This document shows positions 24,843 to 64,000 of a stretch of 64,000 nucleotides of DNA, one piece after another. Made by a program: the position numbers and the translations under genes. This stretch comes from Gentiana macrophylla (taxonomy: Eukaryota; Streptophyta; Magnoliopsida; Gentianales; Gentianaceae), in assembly GCA_026214975.1 (NCBI GenBank), contig CM047806.1, forward strand, positions 48,501,947-48,565,946, written 5' to 3'. Below the pieces are notes generated by a model. That model saw nothing but the letters and a program-made list of their open reading frames with translations. It searched no databases and was not told the origin of the DNA. The first letter of the stretch is position 1, and each line of letters opens with the position of its first letter.

Positions 24843-25056
24843 GTTTTCAACAAGCGGTCGCTAGGTTTTTTTTTTTTTTTTTTTAATTAGAGAAGCTCGA
24901 TACCGTATTAGGTTTTAGAAAAGTAATTGTATTGTCATTCAATTGTAAAAAGTGACATAATAGGTATTTATAAGCATGATGAGGTAAAGTAAATAATACA
25001 AATAAATAAAATATTCTACACTATTTGTCTTGGTTATAATATTCTCGACAAATTAT

Positions 25057-25640
25057 CGTGTAAAAATAACATTCGTAGTCTTCAAGTAAGTAATTTTTCT
25101 GAGTGTCTCTAGTGATCGTAGTGTTAGAAGTAAATCTATGGTGCCGATGAAAACCCCCCTAACAAATTGCCTTAATTTGAGAATTGGCCGATATTTGCAA
25201 TGTTTTGTGTACGATTAAGACATTGTTCTCTTGCCATTAAAGATGACATTAACATAGGAATATAAGTTGTGCTATTTTTTGGGTGTAAAAGTAAAAGGAT
25301 GAAAATGGAAAGCTCAATTAAAGAAGAAGGACAGAGAAGAACTAATTCTTGATATTCGATCATAATTATATTATTTATACATTTGGATAAAAACTAGTAC
25401 ATAACAGAAAATCTAACAGATATATCTCTAACCACTAGGATCAAGCCAAGTGTCTTGGAAATACCATTACACACCAACACACATGTAAGGCCAGGATTAA
25501 CTCTTATATTTATCAGACCCCTCAAACTATGGTTTACTGGGGTGACATTTGGTTTGAGTCTGAAACTGGTAAAGGTTTTGTAAAAGTGTTAGCTGTCTGG
25601 TTAGCTAAGGGTATGTAGTACACAAACAACTTCTTGACTA
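25057..25640. other. Unassigned stretch next to an orphan Copia fragment
   Basis: AT-rich, no gene. It may include 3' untranslated or LTR sequence of the RNase H fragment at 25,645, but no repeat partner was found. Confidence 0.35.
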
Positions 25641-25644
25641 AAAC

Positions 25645-26010
25645 CTAATCACGAATGAAATCGACATCAACCTTAATATATTTGGTTCTAGCATGATAAA
25701 CTGGATTTTGAGCAAGGAGAGTAGCTCTAGTATTATCCAACCAAGCAACAGGAATCCCAGTCAAGTGAATCTTGAGTTCTATAAGAAGATGCTTGAGCCA
25801 CCACATTTCTGATGCAAGATTGTCCAGAGCTCTGTACTTAGATCCAGTGCTAGATCTTGATACAACATTTTGTTTTTTTTTAACTCCAAGATAACAATGA
25901 GTCACCAAGATAAACTCGGTAGTCTCCTATTGATTTCCTGTCAGATGGAGATGCTGCCAAGTCAGCATCTGAAAATTTATTTAGTTGGAGATGTCTTGAA
26001 GGTTTGAAGT
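25645..26010 (-). pseudogene. Orphan Copia RNase H fragment
   Basis: On the - strand FSDADLAASPSDRKS (about 25,975-25,930) leads after a frame change to KKQNVVSRSSTGSKYRALDN, EMWWLKHLL and NPVYHARTKYIKVDVDFIRD. These are the conserved RNase H and C-terminal blocks of Copia pol. The family motif SSTEAEYRA is altered to SSTGSKYRA. Upstream RT is absent. Confidence 0.8.
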
Positions 26011-27239
26011 GTAACCATAGTCCAAAGTTCAAAGACACATGTACTACATGTGCAAAAATTCTCCTCTTTTTTTTTTTTTAGCTCCGTCCCTACGTTTCAT
26101 TCTATGAAATGACGTTTATCAAATAGCGTCAAAACAACGATGTTTTAAACTTTAATATTTTCAGGAAAAGAAAAGGCGTAAAAAGATTTTTCATAAAACA
26201 AACAAGTCTAGAAAATGCAAAGTTCATGAATTATACAATTTTTTTTCATTTACACAAATTGGTTTCTATTTCCCTTACAAAAGGGTAATCTCATGCATGT
26301 ATCATTCATGAGAATGATGGTCAACAGCTCTAGAACCAAATACGATACATCCCTACGTCCATAAATATAAATCATTCTACCACTTTCATTTTATCCGTCA
26401 ACATACGTGATTTTACAAAACCTAGATTAATGTAATTAACTTTTTCTTCATCTTCACCCTATAAAGGTTGTGGTTGAAAATGACAAAAACACGTCTGTTA
26501 CTACATGTGATTGTAGCAACATTTTCTTTTTTCTTGTCTTCTTTTTTCTCATTTTGTATCTTATTTTGTCCTTCTGGCCCGCCACCCCTAATTTATATAC
26601 ATCCAATCACTTTCATCAAAATAACAACTATTGAATTAATAATATTCAAATCTTTTATGAGACGTTATAGCCATAAATGACATGCTTCTAGGGACAGGGG
26701 GAATATGAAACAGGATGTAATTTCATGTTTTGTTTGTTTAGAGAAACAGAGTTGTTCTCAAAAGAACAACGAAAAAGATAAACAAGAACTAATCCAAACT
26801 CTTAACTCTTAAGATAAAAATTCACCAATTACCCAGGGGAAAAAAAAAAAAAAAAACAAGTGTAAAATATTATCATTTACAGTGGAGTTGTTATTTTTTT
26901 CCAGTATACATCTGATTAAAGTCAAACAGGACTATCAAGGGCAATAATGTAAGAGCAACTTCATGTATACCATTGTCTTTAAGGTGCCCAGGTAGATTCA
27001 AGGTGGTGCCCCCCTTAAAAAGCTCTTTTTTTTACCCTCTGTAATGGTATGGTATCTATTGTAAGTGTCTCCTATCCCCCCTTAATCCCTCCCTCCTAGT
27101 GTGTTTGTTTGATGTCTTAATAATAATGAGAAGATTATGACATTACAGAAAAGATCCGTCACCCGGAAAAATGAATTGCTCCAATTAACTTTATATAAAC
27201 CCAGTATTTGAAACAACAAAAAAGAAGACTATTATTATT
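26011..27239. other. 3' flank of the ECA-type ATPase gene
   Basis: It probably contains the 3' UTR of the - strand ATPase next to 27,240. No polyadenylation site can be fixed. An A tract lies at 26,839-26,857. A possible MITE scar begins near 26,948 (GAGCAACTTCATG). Nothing else recognised. Confidence 0.45.
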
Positions 27240-56223
<28,984 letters not shown>

Positions 56224-56690
56224 CTGAGTAGAAAAGGAAGGCAAGGGTCACGACTAGGTCATGCAATCAAACAAACAGCTACAAAATCACCTATTCAATG
56301 ATGAAGAAACAAAAAGGCGGGGGTCACTATAAGTGGGTCATAATGGGTCATTCTGAAGACGAAGGCAGAAATCGACTCTGAACAAAATAGAGGGAGAATG
56401 GAAAGCTTCTTGTTCAATCTCTGGCATCCCCTGGGCCGGTTATGGGAGGTATGACCTCATGGCACGGAGGAACTTTGAAATGGATATTACTGCTTCTGTG
56501 GGCCTATTCATTGGAGAAGCGAGCTCGAAGTGGCCTGGTTGAAGGACTGATGATCCAAAGACAAGCTGATAATCAAGTTATATAGACTCTCCCCAGTCCA
56601 AAATCTTTACCTTGGAGAGTGACTTAAGGATTCAATTTGAAAGCAAACAGAAGGTCAGTGGGTGGAAGCTTGTCTCGCACATTAGGCATG
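56224..56690. other. Sequence between the most upstream visible ATPase exon and the Copia cluster
   Basis: Less AT-rich than usual introns here (56,330-56,580) but with no recognisable protein. The next upstream ATPase exon, which should encode the DKTGT region, is not found between here and the window end. Confidence 0.45.
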
Positions 56691-56977
56691 TGTTGATAAA
56701 ATTGTGCCCTAATTAGTCCTAATTAAGTCCTTTTTATTCCCTTAATTACATGTATTTTCTTGTAATCTTCCTGTCAGGACTGAATCTGTTATTACTGTAG
56801 AGTGTCCGTTGGGAACACTGTACAGGAGACGTTGGGGACTGTTTTTGCCCATTTGGCTTCTTTTCCTCTTGGAAAACCTATGTCCTATAAGTACCTCTTG
56901 TAACTATGATTATAAACAAGTATTGGAATATAAGAAACACACTTTTCCTGCTCTAAATTCTAGTCTTCTTTTCTACA
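56691..56977 (+). repeat. 5' LTR of the outer Copia element
   Basis: It starts TGTTGATAAAATTG and ends TTTTCTACA (287 bp). The primer-site-like TGGTATCAATACA follows, then a second TGGTATCAAAGC at 56,991, so the start of the primer site is duplicated. No second LTR is available for comparison, so the left boundary rests on the TG. Confidence 0.7.
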
Positions 56978-57049
56978 TGGTATCAATACATGGTATCAAA
57001 GCTTAGATCCTAAGCTCAAAAATTCAATTTTTTTTTTCTAGCTGATTTC

Positions 57050-57355
57050 TGTGGAAATATTGCGTTACATTAGTGTAACATATTAATTGTGAGACATATT
57101 AATTGTAAGACATATTAATTGTATTGTATAAACAATTAATATGTCATAAAGTCATAAAGTAACTCTATTTTGTCTTATTAGGTAATAGACAACTCTAGCA
57201 ATTAATACTAGCCGACTCTAGTAATTAATTGATCTCTCCTAGCTTATACTCTACTAGGACCTTTCTCACTTGTACCTATTTATACTCACTCTTTTATGAT
57301 GAATAAACTAAGTTGAAGTTTACTCAAGTATTATTACTTTCTCAAACTCTCTTCA
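57050..57355 (+). repeat. 5' LTR of the inner Copia
   Basis: 306 bp. It contains a triple of ACATATTAATTGT words near its start. It differs from the 3' LTR at a small number of positions. Confidence 0.93.
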
Positions 57356-57419
57356 TGGTAGCAGAGCCTTAAACTCCTGAATCCGCTGCAAAATCTCATA
57401 CCCTGCTGAATCAAGAATG

Positions 57420-58390
57420 TCTTCATTATCTGAAGCTTCCTCACCCTCAGTTGAGTCCCAGTGCCTCGTGAGGTCAGTCAAAAAAACCATTCTTTACAAA
57501 TCACAGACTTGATGGCAACAACTACTGCTTTGTGGTCAAGATCTATGAAAATGTATATCTCAGGCGAGCAAGATGGGATACTTGTCGGCTCCAAACACCG
57601 CCTCTTTGAAACCGACACCATGTTTGAAGCATGGGATACAGAAAATAACCAAGTCATGACCATCCTCACGAGGTCAATGACAAAAGAGATCAGTGAGAAC
57701 TTCATGATGTATGATACATCCTCACGAGGTCAATGACAAAAGAGATCAGTGAGAACTTCATGATGTATGATACTGCAAAGGAAATCTGGGACAATGCCAG
57801 AGACCTTTACTCAAAAAAGGACAATACATCTGAGGTCTATGACCTTGAAGCTCAAATCAAAATTGCAGGCAAGGGGATGCATGCGTAACTCGGTACTTCA
57901 ACCAACTATCTAAGGCATGGCAACACCTAGATATGTTGGAAATTCACCCATGGAAGGATGTAGAGGATCTTTGCCTTATACAAGAATATCATTGAGAAGA
58001 AGAGGTATTCAAGTTCCTCTGGTGAACTCATCCCTTGATGATGTTAGAGGTAGAGTTCTTGCTACTAAACCTCTCCCAGACCTCAAATCTGTGTTTGTTG
58101 AAGTCAAACATGAGAAAAGCGAGGAGGAAAGTAATCTTTGCAAAGCAACCCCTGTGATCACCCTACCGATAGCTCAAAGAATGTTTGTGGTCGGGAAGCT
58201 GCTTGAGGTTCTTTGAGACTTACAGAACCCTACTGAGAAGACAGGAAAGTTGTTCTGTGACCACCGCAAACGCACAAATCACACCAAGGACAATTCTTTG
58301 GAAACTACATGGTAAGCCTAGTTCCTTTAAACCTCCAAACCAACCGAGGAGAGAGTCGGAGCGGGCATGTCGGTGAAGAAGGAACAAAGA
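57420..58390 (+). pseudogene. Copia gag, frame-broken
   Basis: The start at about 57,420 reads MSSLSEASSPSVESQCL; a frame change follows, then NYCFVVKIYENVYLR-like text and ISGEQDGILVG, MFEAWDTENNQVMTILTRSM and KEISENFMMYDT. A perfect 56-bp tandem duplication at 57,662-57,773 disrupts it. A degenerate knuckle lies near 58,250-58,310. Confidence 0.8.
57662..57773. repeat. Perfect 56-bp tandem duplication in Copia gag
   Basis: Units 57,662-57,717 and 57,718-57,773, each starting ATCCTCACGAGGTCAATGAC, are identical. 56 is not a multiple of 3, so the duplication shifts the frame. Confidence 0.95.
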
Positions 58391-58394
58391 TACC

Positions 58395-61300
58395 ATGTTG
58401 GATGCCCGGTTTGATGCTTTCAAAGCCTTCATTGCTCAACAAAAGGAATGTAGTTCTATCACTGACATAGCTACTCATGCTAAAAAGGTATATTCCACTC
58501 ACCTCTCAAGTAATGATACTTGGATTGTTGATTCTGGGGCTTCATCCCATATGACTGGTAACAATAGTCTCATATCTCAGTTTAGGCCCTGTCATCAAAC
58601 CCACAATATTAAGATTGCTGATGGATCTATCTCATGTGCACAAGGTTTTGGGAATGTTAAACTTACTGATAAGATATACCTTCAGGATGTCCTATTTGTT
58701 CCTAAATTAGACTGTAACCTTATATCTGTCAGTAGACTCACTAAAGACCTAAATTGGACAGTCTTGTTTAATGACAATCAATGTATTTTCCAGGATCTTT
58801 CTTCACAGGAAGTGATTGGGAGAGCTAAAGCCTGCTCAGGACTGTTTATGGTCAACCCTGCTGAAGACAGAAGATTGAAGACTGAAACTGCCTCAGCAGC
58901 CTGCAACCAAACCTTAGACAATATCATGTTATGGCATTATAGGCTAGGTCATCCAAGTTTTGGTTATTTAAAGTCTTTAATTCCTGAATTGTTTAAAGGA
59001 TGTAACCTCAGTGACCTTAAATGTGATATTTGTCAGTTTGCTAAACTTACTAAATCTGTGTATACTAAAATACCTTATTTACCTTCCACACCTTTCACTC
59101 GATTCATAGTGATGTATGGGGACCTCAAGAGTTAAAAGTATAACAGAAAGAGGTGGTTTGTCACCTTCATAGATGACCACACCAAGATCACATGGTGTTT
59201 TCGATGAAAGATAAATCGAAGTTGGAACCATCTTCCAAGAGTTCTATAACATGGTATCCACTCAATTTGACACTAAGATTAAAATCTTTAAAAGCAGATA
59301 ATGCCTTGGAATACTATGAGTCCAACCTCAGCACCTTCCTGAATGATAAAGGGATTATTCACACCAGTAGCTGTGTAGAAACACCTCAGCAAAATGGGGT
59401 TGCTGAGAGGAAGAACAGGCACTTACTGGAGATGGCTAGATCGGTCATGTTCACCACACGTGTGCTAAATATATATGGGGTGAAGCTATATTAAGCGCCA
59501 CATACACGATCAGCAGGTTACCCAGTGAGTGTTAGGATTCAAGACTCCCATTCAAACCTCAACGACAACTCATCCTTGTCCTCATCTCATTCTTGACTTG
59601 CCTCCAAAGATCTTTGGATGTCTTGTGTTTGTCATATTCATGCCCAACACGAAGCAAACTTGATCCCAAAGCTCATAAGTGCATCTTCCTAGGCTATGCC
59701 AAAGACAGGAAAGGTTACAAGTGTTATTCTCCCAGCGACAAAAGATTTTACAATTCTATGGATGTAAAATTCTTTGAAAAAACCCCATACTACAAGCAAA
59801 CCTCTTTGAGGCATCCACGAGATGGCAACCTTATTGGGATTGAGATCACTCCAATCCTCAACCAACTCTCTCGAGACACTAATACTCATCACCCCATCTG
59901 AACCTCGACTCATCGAGCCCCAAAGACCCTATCGAACCTCAAAGCGGACTCATCGAACCCATCGAACCTCAAAGCAGACTTCACGAGCTTCGACCCGCTC
60001 ATTCCACTCGATATTGATGATGGACCCATTCTTTGTCCGGAAGGAAAGAGATCATGCACTAATCACTCTATTCATACTTATGTGTCTTATGATCACTTGT
60101 CACCTTCTTTTGCTATGTTTACACAGGACTTGGACTCTCACTCTATTCCTAAGAATATACAGTGAGGCTCTCCAACATGATAAGTGGAAGGCGGTATCAA
60201 AGCGAAATGATCGCTCTCCTTGACAACCATACTGGGACCTCACCACTCTCCCAAATGGAAATAAGACGATTCATTTGTAAATGGTCATTCACTATCAAGT
60301 ACAATGTTGATGGTACTATTGACAAATACAAAGCTAGGATCGGTTGCAAGGGATTCACTCAAACATATGGACTTGACTACAAAGAGACCTTTGCACTTTG
60401 TGGCAAAGCTAAACACAACTGTGAAGTCTTGATCTCACTTGTTGTCCGGCTTGGACCGGCCTCTCCACCAATTGGATATCAAGAATGCGTTCTAAATTGT
60501 GACCTTACCGAGGAAGTCTATATGAATGTACCTCCCGATTTTGCCAACACTCACACTCGAGGAAAGTTTGCAAATTGAGGAAATCTATATGGCCTAAAAG
60601 CAGTCTCTCAGAGCCTGGTTTGGCAAACTTACTACTCGTGGTTAAAGCTGCTTGGATATCATCAATGCAACTCGAGATCACACCATGTTTATCAAAACAA
60701 CCAACCGAGAAAAGATCCATTCTTATTGTCTACATGTGGATGATATCATTCTTCTTGGTGATGACCTGCCGAGATCCAACAATTGAAGACCATACGGCAA
60801 AAGTGTTTCAAGTTAAAGATCGGGATATCTCAAGTACTTCCTTGGCATGGAAATAGCCGAAACAACCAGGGTATCTCTATCTCTCAAAGGAAATATGTCT
60901 TTGGACTCTTTGAAGGAAAGCGGTATCTTTGGGATGCAAACTCGTTGTATCCTGAGTAGACCAGAGTAATACCCTGTTTGCATGGTGACATTCTTTGTCA
61001 GGAAGGATCAATATCAAAGACTTGTAGGGAAACTCATTTATCTCGTCCCATACAAGACTCGATATTGCATATGGAGTCGGTCCAGTTAGCTTGAGTTCAT
61101 GCATTGCCCTCTTGAGCAACATTGGAATGTTGTGAGCAGGGATCTTGAGGTACTGAAGTCCACTCTGGCCAAGGCTTACATTTCACCAAGTCTCTGGTGA
61201 GAGATATATCAAGGTTTACATCTGATGATTGATTGGTGGTGTCACCTGCAGAGAAGGTCTACTACAAAGCTCTTTTTCTTATGTATGGGAAATCTTGTCA

Positions 61301-61640
61301 CTGGAGGAGCAAGAAACAACCTCATCTCAGAAGCGATCTTTGAAGGCTGCTTGAACTCAGAGCACTAGTTTTGGGTATTTGTGAAGCTCTATGGATAAAA
61401 GGGTCCTTCTTGAACTTCAAGTGACCTATTCAAAGAACCTATCACACTCTTTGTGACAATAATTGACCTTACATGGCAGAGGATCAGTCCATCATGATAA
61501 AACCAAACATGTGGACATTTGAGACACTTCACGAAGGAAAAGATTGATGTCAAGATTATTCAACTCAAAGTATGTTTCCTCGTGAGACTGAATGCGATAT
61601 TCTCACCAAGGCCATTCCGCCACTTATGTTCAAATTGATG
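58395..61640 (+). pseudogene. Copia pol, frame-broken
   Basis: A 246-codon open stretch (58,395-59,135) holds the protease WIVDSGASSHMTGN, VLFVPKLDCNLISVSRL, the pre-integrase LWHYRLGHPSFGYLKSLIPE and CDICQFAKLTKS. The integrase continues with FIDDHTKI (about 59,168) and TPQQNGVAERKNRHLLEMAR (about 59,381). RT pieces run from about 60,270 (CKWSFTIKYNVDGTIDKYKA) to LHVDDIILLGDD near 60,733. RNase H is at about 61,270-61,620, with LWISTRASL-type decay. Breaks separate all parts after 59,135. Confidence 0.85.
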
Positions 61641-61686
61641 AGTAGCAAACTTGTTTGTATAAACATATACAACCCAGTTTGAGGGG

Positions 61687-61996
61687 TGTGGAAATATTAC
61701 GTTACATTAGTGTAACATATTAATTGTGAGACATATTAATTGTAAGACATATTAATTGTATTGTATAAACAATTAATATGTCATAAAAGTCATAAAGTAA
61801 CTCTATTTTGTCTTATTAGGTAATAGACAACTCAGCAATTAATACTAGTGACTTTCAGTAATTAATTGATCTCTCTAGCTTATACTACTACTAGGACCTT
61901 TCTCACTTACTTGTATATATTTATACTCACTCTTTTATGATGAATAAACTAAGTTGAAGTTTACTCAAGTATTATTACTTTCTCAAACTCTCTTCA
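61687..61996 (+). repeat. 3' LTR of the inner Copia
   Basis: 310 bp, followed by ATTTC and then by the resumed leader of the outer Copia. Confidence 0.93.
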
Positions 61997-62009
61997 ATTT
62001 CTCTAAGAA

Positions 62010-63577
62010 CAAGAAATATCTTCTACCTCTGAAAAAAATCTTCCCCTGCTGAAGTTGTTCCACACATTGACGGAACAAAAATCATTCAAGGAGGGGGAAG
62101 TGATAACACTCATCTCACCACAACCCATAAATTCAATGGGAATAATTACCACATCCGGTCTCGTTCTTTACTCATGTTTGTATCTAGGAGAAGCAAAGGA
62201 CATCTCCTTTGGAGGTCTCTCAACCGCGCCATGATGATCCAAAATACAAAGCAGTGGAAGGTTGATAACAATGTGATCATGTCAAGGTTGGTGGGGTCTA
62301 TTTACACTTTGGTGAGTGAGAACTTCATGTTCAACAACACACTGCAGAAGTCCAGGAGGATGCTCATGATCTCTACTCGGAGGACAACACCTCTCAAATT
62401 TATGAACTCAAGTGTCGGTGAAAGATGCGAGACAAGTCGAGTTACGTCACTCAATACTTCAATCAGTTGAGCGAGAATATGGCAACAACTGGATTTATTC
62501 AGTGAACACTTGTGGAAATGCGTACATGAAGCAAAGGACCAGAAGTTGTTCATTGAAAAGGTTTGAGTTTTTGCCTTCCTCATGGGGCTAAACTCTGACC
62601 TTGATGATGTCAGAGGAAGAGTTCTTGGAAGATCTCATCTACCCTCCTTGAAAACTGCTTTTGCTGAAGTCAATCATGAAGAAAGCAGAAGAAAGCTCAT
62701 GCTTGGGAATCATCTAGCTAGAAATCCACCACCAGTACCCCAACATGACAATTCTGCTCTTATCTCAAAAGGCTTCTCGTCTAACAAAGAGACCATGGTG
62801 TGATCATTGTAAAAGGCCTGTCCATGCCAAAGAAACTTGCTGGAAGTTGCATGGAAAACCAGCAGAATGGAAAAAAGAAAAAAAAATATGGGACTGGAAA
62901 GGGTCTCAAGCCAATCATTATGTTCAACAGAGAGATGCCTCTAATCAAATCTTCACAGAAGAACAGATTGAGGCTTTAAAAGACTCTCTGCACCTGCGCC
63001 CCAAGTATTTAGAAAACCATTATGTGGTATCCTCACGCTTATTTCTCAGACAGGTATAATTTCTAAGGCCTTTATATCTCAAATACAAAACCACTGGATT
63101 GTAGTTTTTGGTGCCTCTCAGCATATGATATGACAGGGAACAAAGACCTATTATATGATCTCTATCCATGTCCTCAGGAAGACATGTCAGAATTGAAGAT
63201 GGTCCCACCTCTAAAGTAGAGGGCATAGGAACTATCAACATGTCTAATGACATATGTCTTAAAGATGTTCAATTTGTTCCAAAATTGTCTTGTAATCCCC
63301 TATCTATGAACAGACTAGCACAAAGACATAATATGTCCTTAAGTTGTATACTAATGTGTGTGAATTTCAGGACTCAATCACTGGGAAGATGATTGGCAGT
63401 GCTAATGCTTCTTCTGGTCTTTATCTTATGCCTGGGAATCTAGGAACAAATTCGGGAGGAGTCACCCAAGTGCTTTAACTCAATATCTTGTAATGATAAA
63501 TCATGTTGAGGCCTTATACACTTGGCCACCCCGATTTTCAGTATAAAATATCATTTGTTTCAGTTTGGCTTCTCGGC
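62010..63577 (+). pseudogene. Outer Copia gag, protease and pre-integrase remnants
   Basis: gag-like text VVPHIDGTKIIQG and HKFNGNNYHIRSRSLLMFV at about 62,045-62,190. A GLNSDLDDVRGRVLGRSHLP block is at 62,582. The zinc knuckle CDHCKRPVHAKETCWKLHGK at about 62,799 has full C-x2-C-x4-H-x4-C spacing. The protease region near 63,095 reads WIVVFGAS, where WIVDSGAS is usual, so the catalytic Asp is lost. The pre-integrase LGHPDFQYIKY-like block near 63,525 is cut by the hAT element at 63,578. Confidence 0.8.
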
Positions 63578-64000
63578 CAAGTGTTCTAAAAATCGCCTGG
63601 CGATCGCTCAGCGCCGCCTAGGCCTGGATGGGCGATCCCGGGCGTCTCGACTTGGCTCTGGCGATTTATCCGGGCGCTCAAGTGTCTTTGGGCGATTTTT
63701 GGGCGCTCTGGGCCCTTCTAGGCGCTCCTAGGCCCCCCAGGCGCTCCTAGGCCCTTCTAGGCGCTCTTAGGCCCTTCTAGGCAATTAGGGTTCCATCTGG
63801 GCGAACATCCAAGTTTTCCCAGGTGTTTAGACAAGAAAGATGCATAAAACCCTAAAAACCCCCTTAAAACCCTAAACCCCCAGACAAACCCTAAAACCCC
63901 TCGCAAAAACCCTAAAACCCCTTAAAACCCTAAACCCCACCAAACCCCTAAACCCCCTTAAAACCAAAAAAGCGCCTAGGCGCCCTAGGCCCTAGGCGCC
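63578..64000. mobile_element. Non-autonomous hAT element, GCCTAGGCGCC type, cut by the window end
   Basis: It starts CAAGTGTTCTAAAAATCGCC, the same terminus as 43,296-43,843. Repeated GGCGCTC-CTAGGCCC motifs follow (63,600-63,785), then a block shared with the 43,296 element (GGTTCCATCTGGGCGAACAT, about 63,788), then telomere-like CCCTAAA variants, and again GCCTAGGCGCC palindromes at the last bases. The right end lies outside. Confidence 0.85.
63846..63965. repeat. Degenerate telomere-like (CCCTAAA)n variants inside the hAT element
   Basis: Repeats of AAAACCCTAAAA, AAACCCTAAACCCC and similar words, diverged from the plant telomere unit CCCTAAA. They are bounded by element-specific sequence on both sides, so they are internal and not a chromosome end. 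Confidence 0.8.

Larger units (their letters stand above)
22869..25051 (-). mobile_element. Internally deleted Copia element with short LTRs
   Basis: The right (5') LTR is 24,909-25,051 (143 bp). The left (3') LTR remnant, 22,869-22,991, matches it. ATTAT flanks both sides (22,864-22,868 and 25,052-25,056), a plausible 5-bp target duplication. Next to the right LTR, on the - strand, is a primer-site-like GGTATCGAGC. The interior runs on the - strand as gag, zinc knuckle, protease, pre-integrase and the start of integrase. It then stops abruptly at the 3' LTR: the rest of integrase and all of RT and RNase H are deleted. Confidence 0.85.
57050..61996 (+). mobile_element. Inner Copia element nested in the outer Copia
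   Basis: LTRs at 57,050-57,355 and 61,687-61,996 (TGTGGAAATATT...CTCTTCA), with perfect duplication ATTTC at 57,045-57,049 and 61,997-62,001. Primer site TGGTAGCAGAGCC starts at 57,356. Purine tract TTTGAGGGG precedes 61,687. The full Copia domain order is present with many frame breaks. Opposite strand to the ATPase. Confidence 0.95.
56691..63577 (+). mobile_element. Outer Copia element, 5' LTR to pre-integrase, interrupted twice
   Basis: The 5' LTR is 56,691-56,977 and is followed by a primer site. The leader is cut at 57,049 by a complete Copia (57,050-61,996) and resumes at 61,997. gag and protease remnants continue to 63,577, where a hAT element begins. The remaining pol and 3' LTR would lie beyond the window. 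Confidence 0.8.

Noticed and set aside
26078..26701. A degenerate Stowaway MITE starting CTCCGTCCCTACGTTTC
   Set aside because: The proposed right end (TAGGGACAGGGGG) does not pair well with the left one and no TA duplication is clear.
26948..27115. A second Tourist-like MITE starting GAGCAACTTCATG
   Set aside because: Only one end is convincing and no TAA pair could be placed.
56330..56580. A captured gene fragment in the ATPase intron
   Set aside because: Open frames are short and no family could be recognised, so only noted as unassigned intron.
63841..64000. A chromosome-end telomere near the right edge
   Set aside because: The CCCTAAA-like words are diverged, only ~120 bp long, and followed by hAT-specific GCCTAGGCGCC sequence.

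Overview
The window is nuclear DNA of a flowering plant, probably a eudicot. Coding regions are split into many short GT-AG exons. The intergenic and intron DNA is AT-rich and full of plant transposons (Copia LTR elements primed by initiator-Met tRNA, hAT, Tourist-like and Stowaway-like MITEs, SINEs, a probable Helitron). No bacterial-style operons, rRNA genes, tRNA genes or CRISPR arrays were seen. The species cannot be named from the sequence.

Region 1 (1-19,800, + strand) is a tandem duplication of a serine carboxypeptidase-like (SCPL, clade IA-like acyltransferase type) gene. Copy A (1-2,232) enters the window already inside the exon carrying the catalytic Ser, and its last exon is frameshifted. 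Copy B (12,453-18,295) has every exon, but exon 1 carries a one-base frame break. Each copy is followed by pieces of the same decayed Copia element. Between them lie a probable Helitron (about 4.14-8.93 kb) that carries a broken mitochondrial-carrier gene fragment, a SINE, and microsatellites. Intron 1 of copy B holds a Tourist-like MITE and a second SINE with a clean target duplication.

Region 2 (19,800-27,239) has no host gene that I recognise. It holds a hAT-like element, a Stowaway-like MITE, an internally deleted Copia element with short (~143 bp) LTRs, and an orphan Copia RNase H fragment.

Region 3 (27,240 to beyond 56,223, - strand) is the C-terminal ~640 codons of a P-type IIA Ca2+/Mn2+-ATPase (ECA type, most like ECA3). 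Nineteen exons can be read in frame without a break. The 5' exons lie beyond the right edge or beyond the transposon cluster there. The gene is stretched to more than 29 kb because its introns carry Copia elements at 28,763-34,061 (+), 35,643-41,152 (-), 44,022-49,643 (-) and 57,050-61,996 (+). The last is nested in an older Copia that starts at 56,691. The introns also hold several MITEs and three members of a non-autonomous hAT family rich in CCTAGGCGCC-type motifs (40,515-41,030; 43,296-43,843; 63,578 to the window end). All Copia coding regions are frame-broken. Many insertions keep perfect target-site duplications, so the nesting order can be read directly.

No new defence, biosynthetic or regulatory system is evident. 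The best leads are the candidate gene-capturing Helitron, the palindrome-rich hAT family with telomere-like internal repeats, the 343-bp MITE with a perfect 28-bp internal hairpin, the asymmetric LTR expansion at 48,827-49,643, and the complementary damage in the two SCPL copies.
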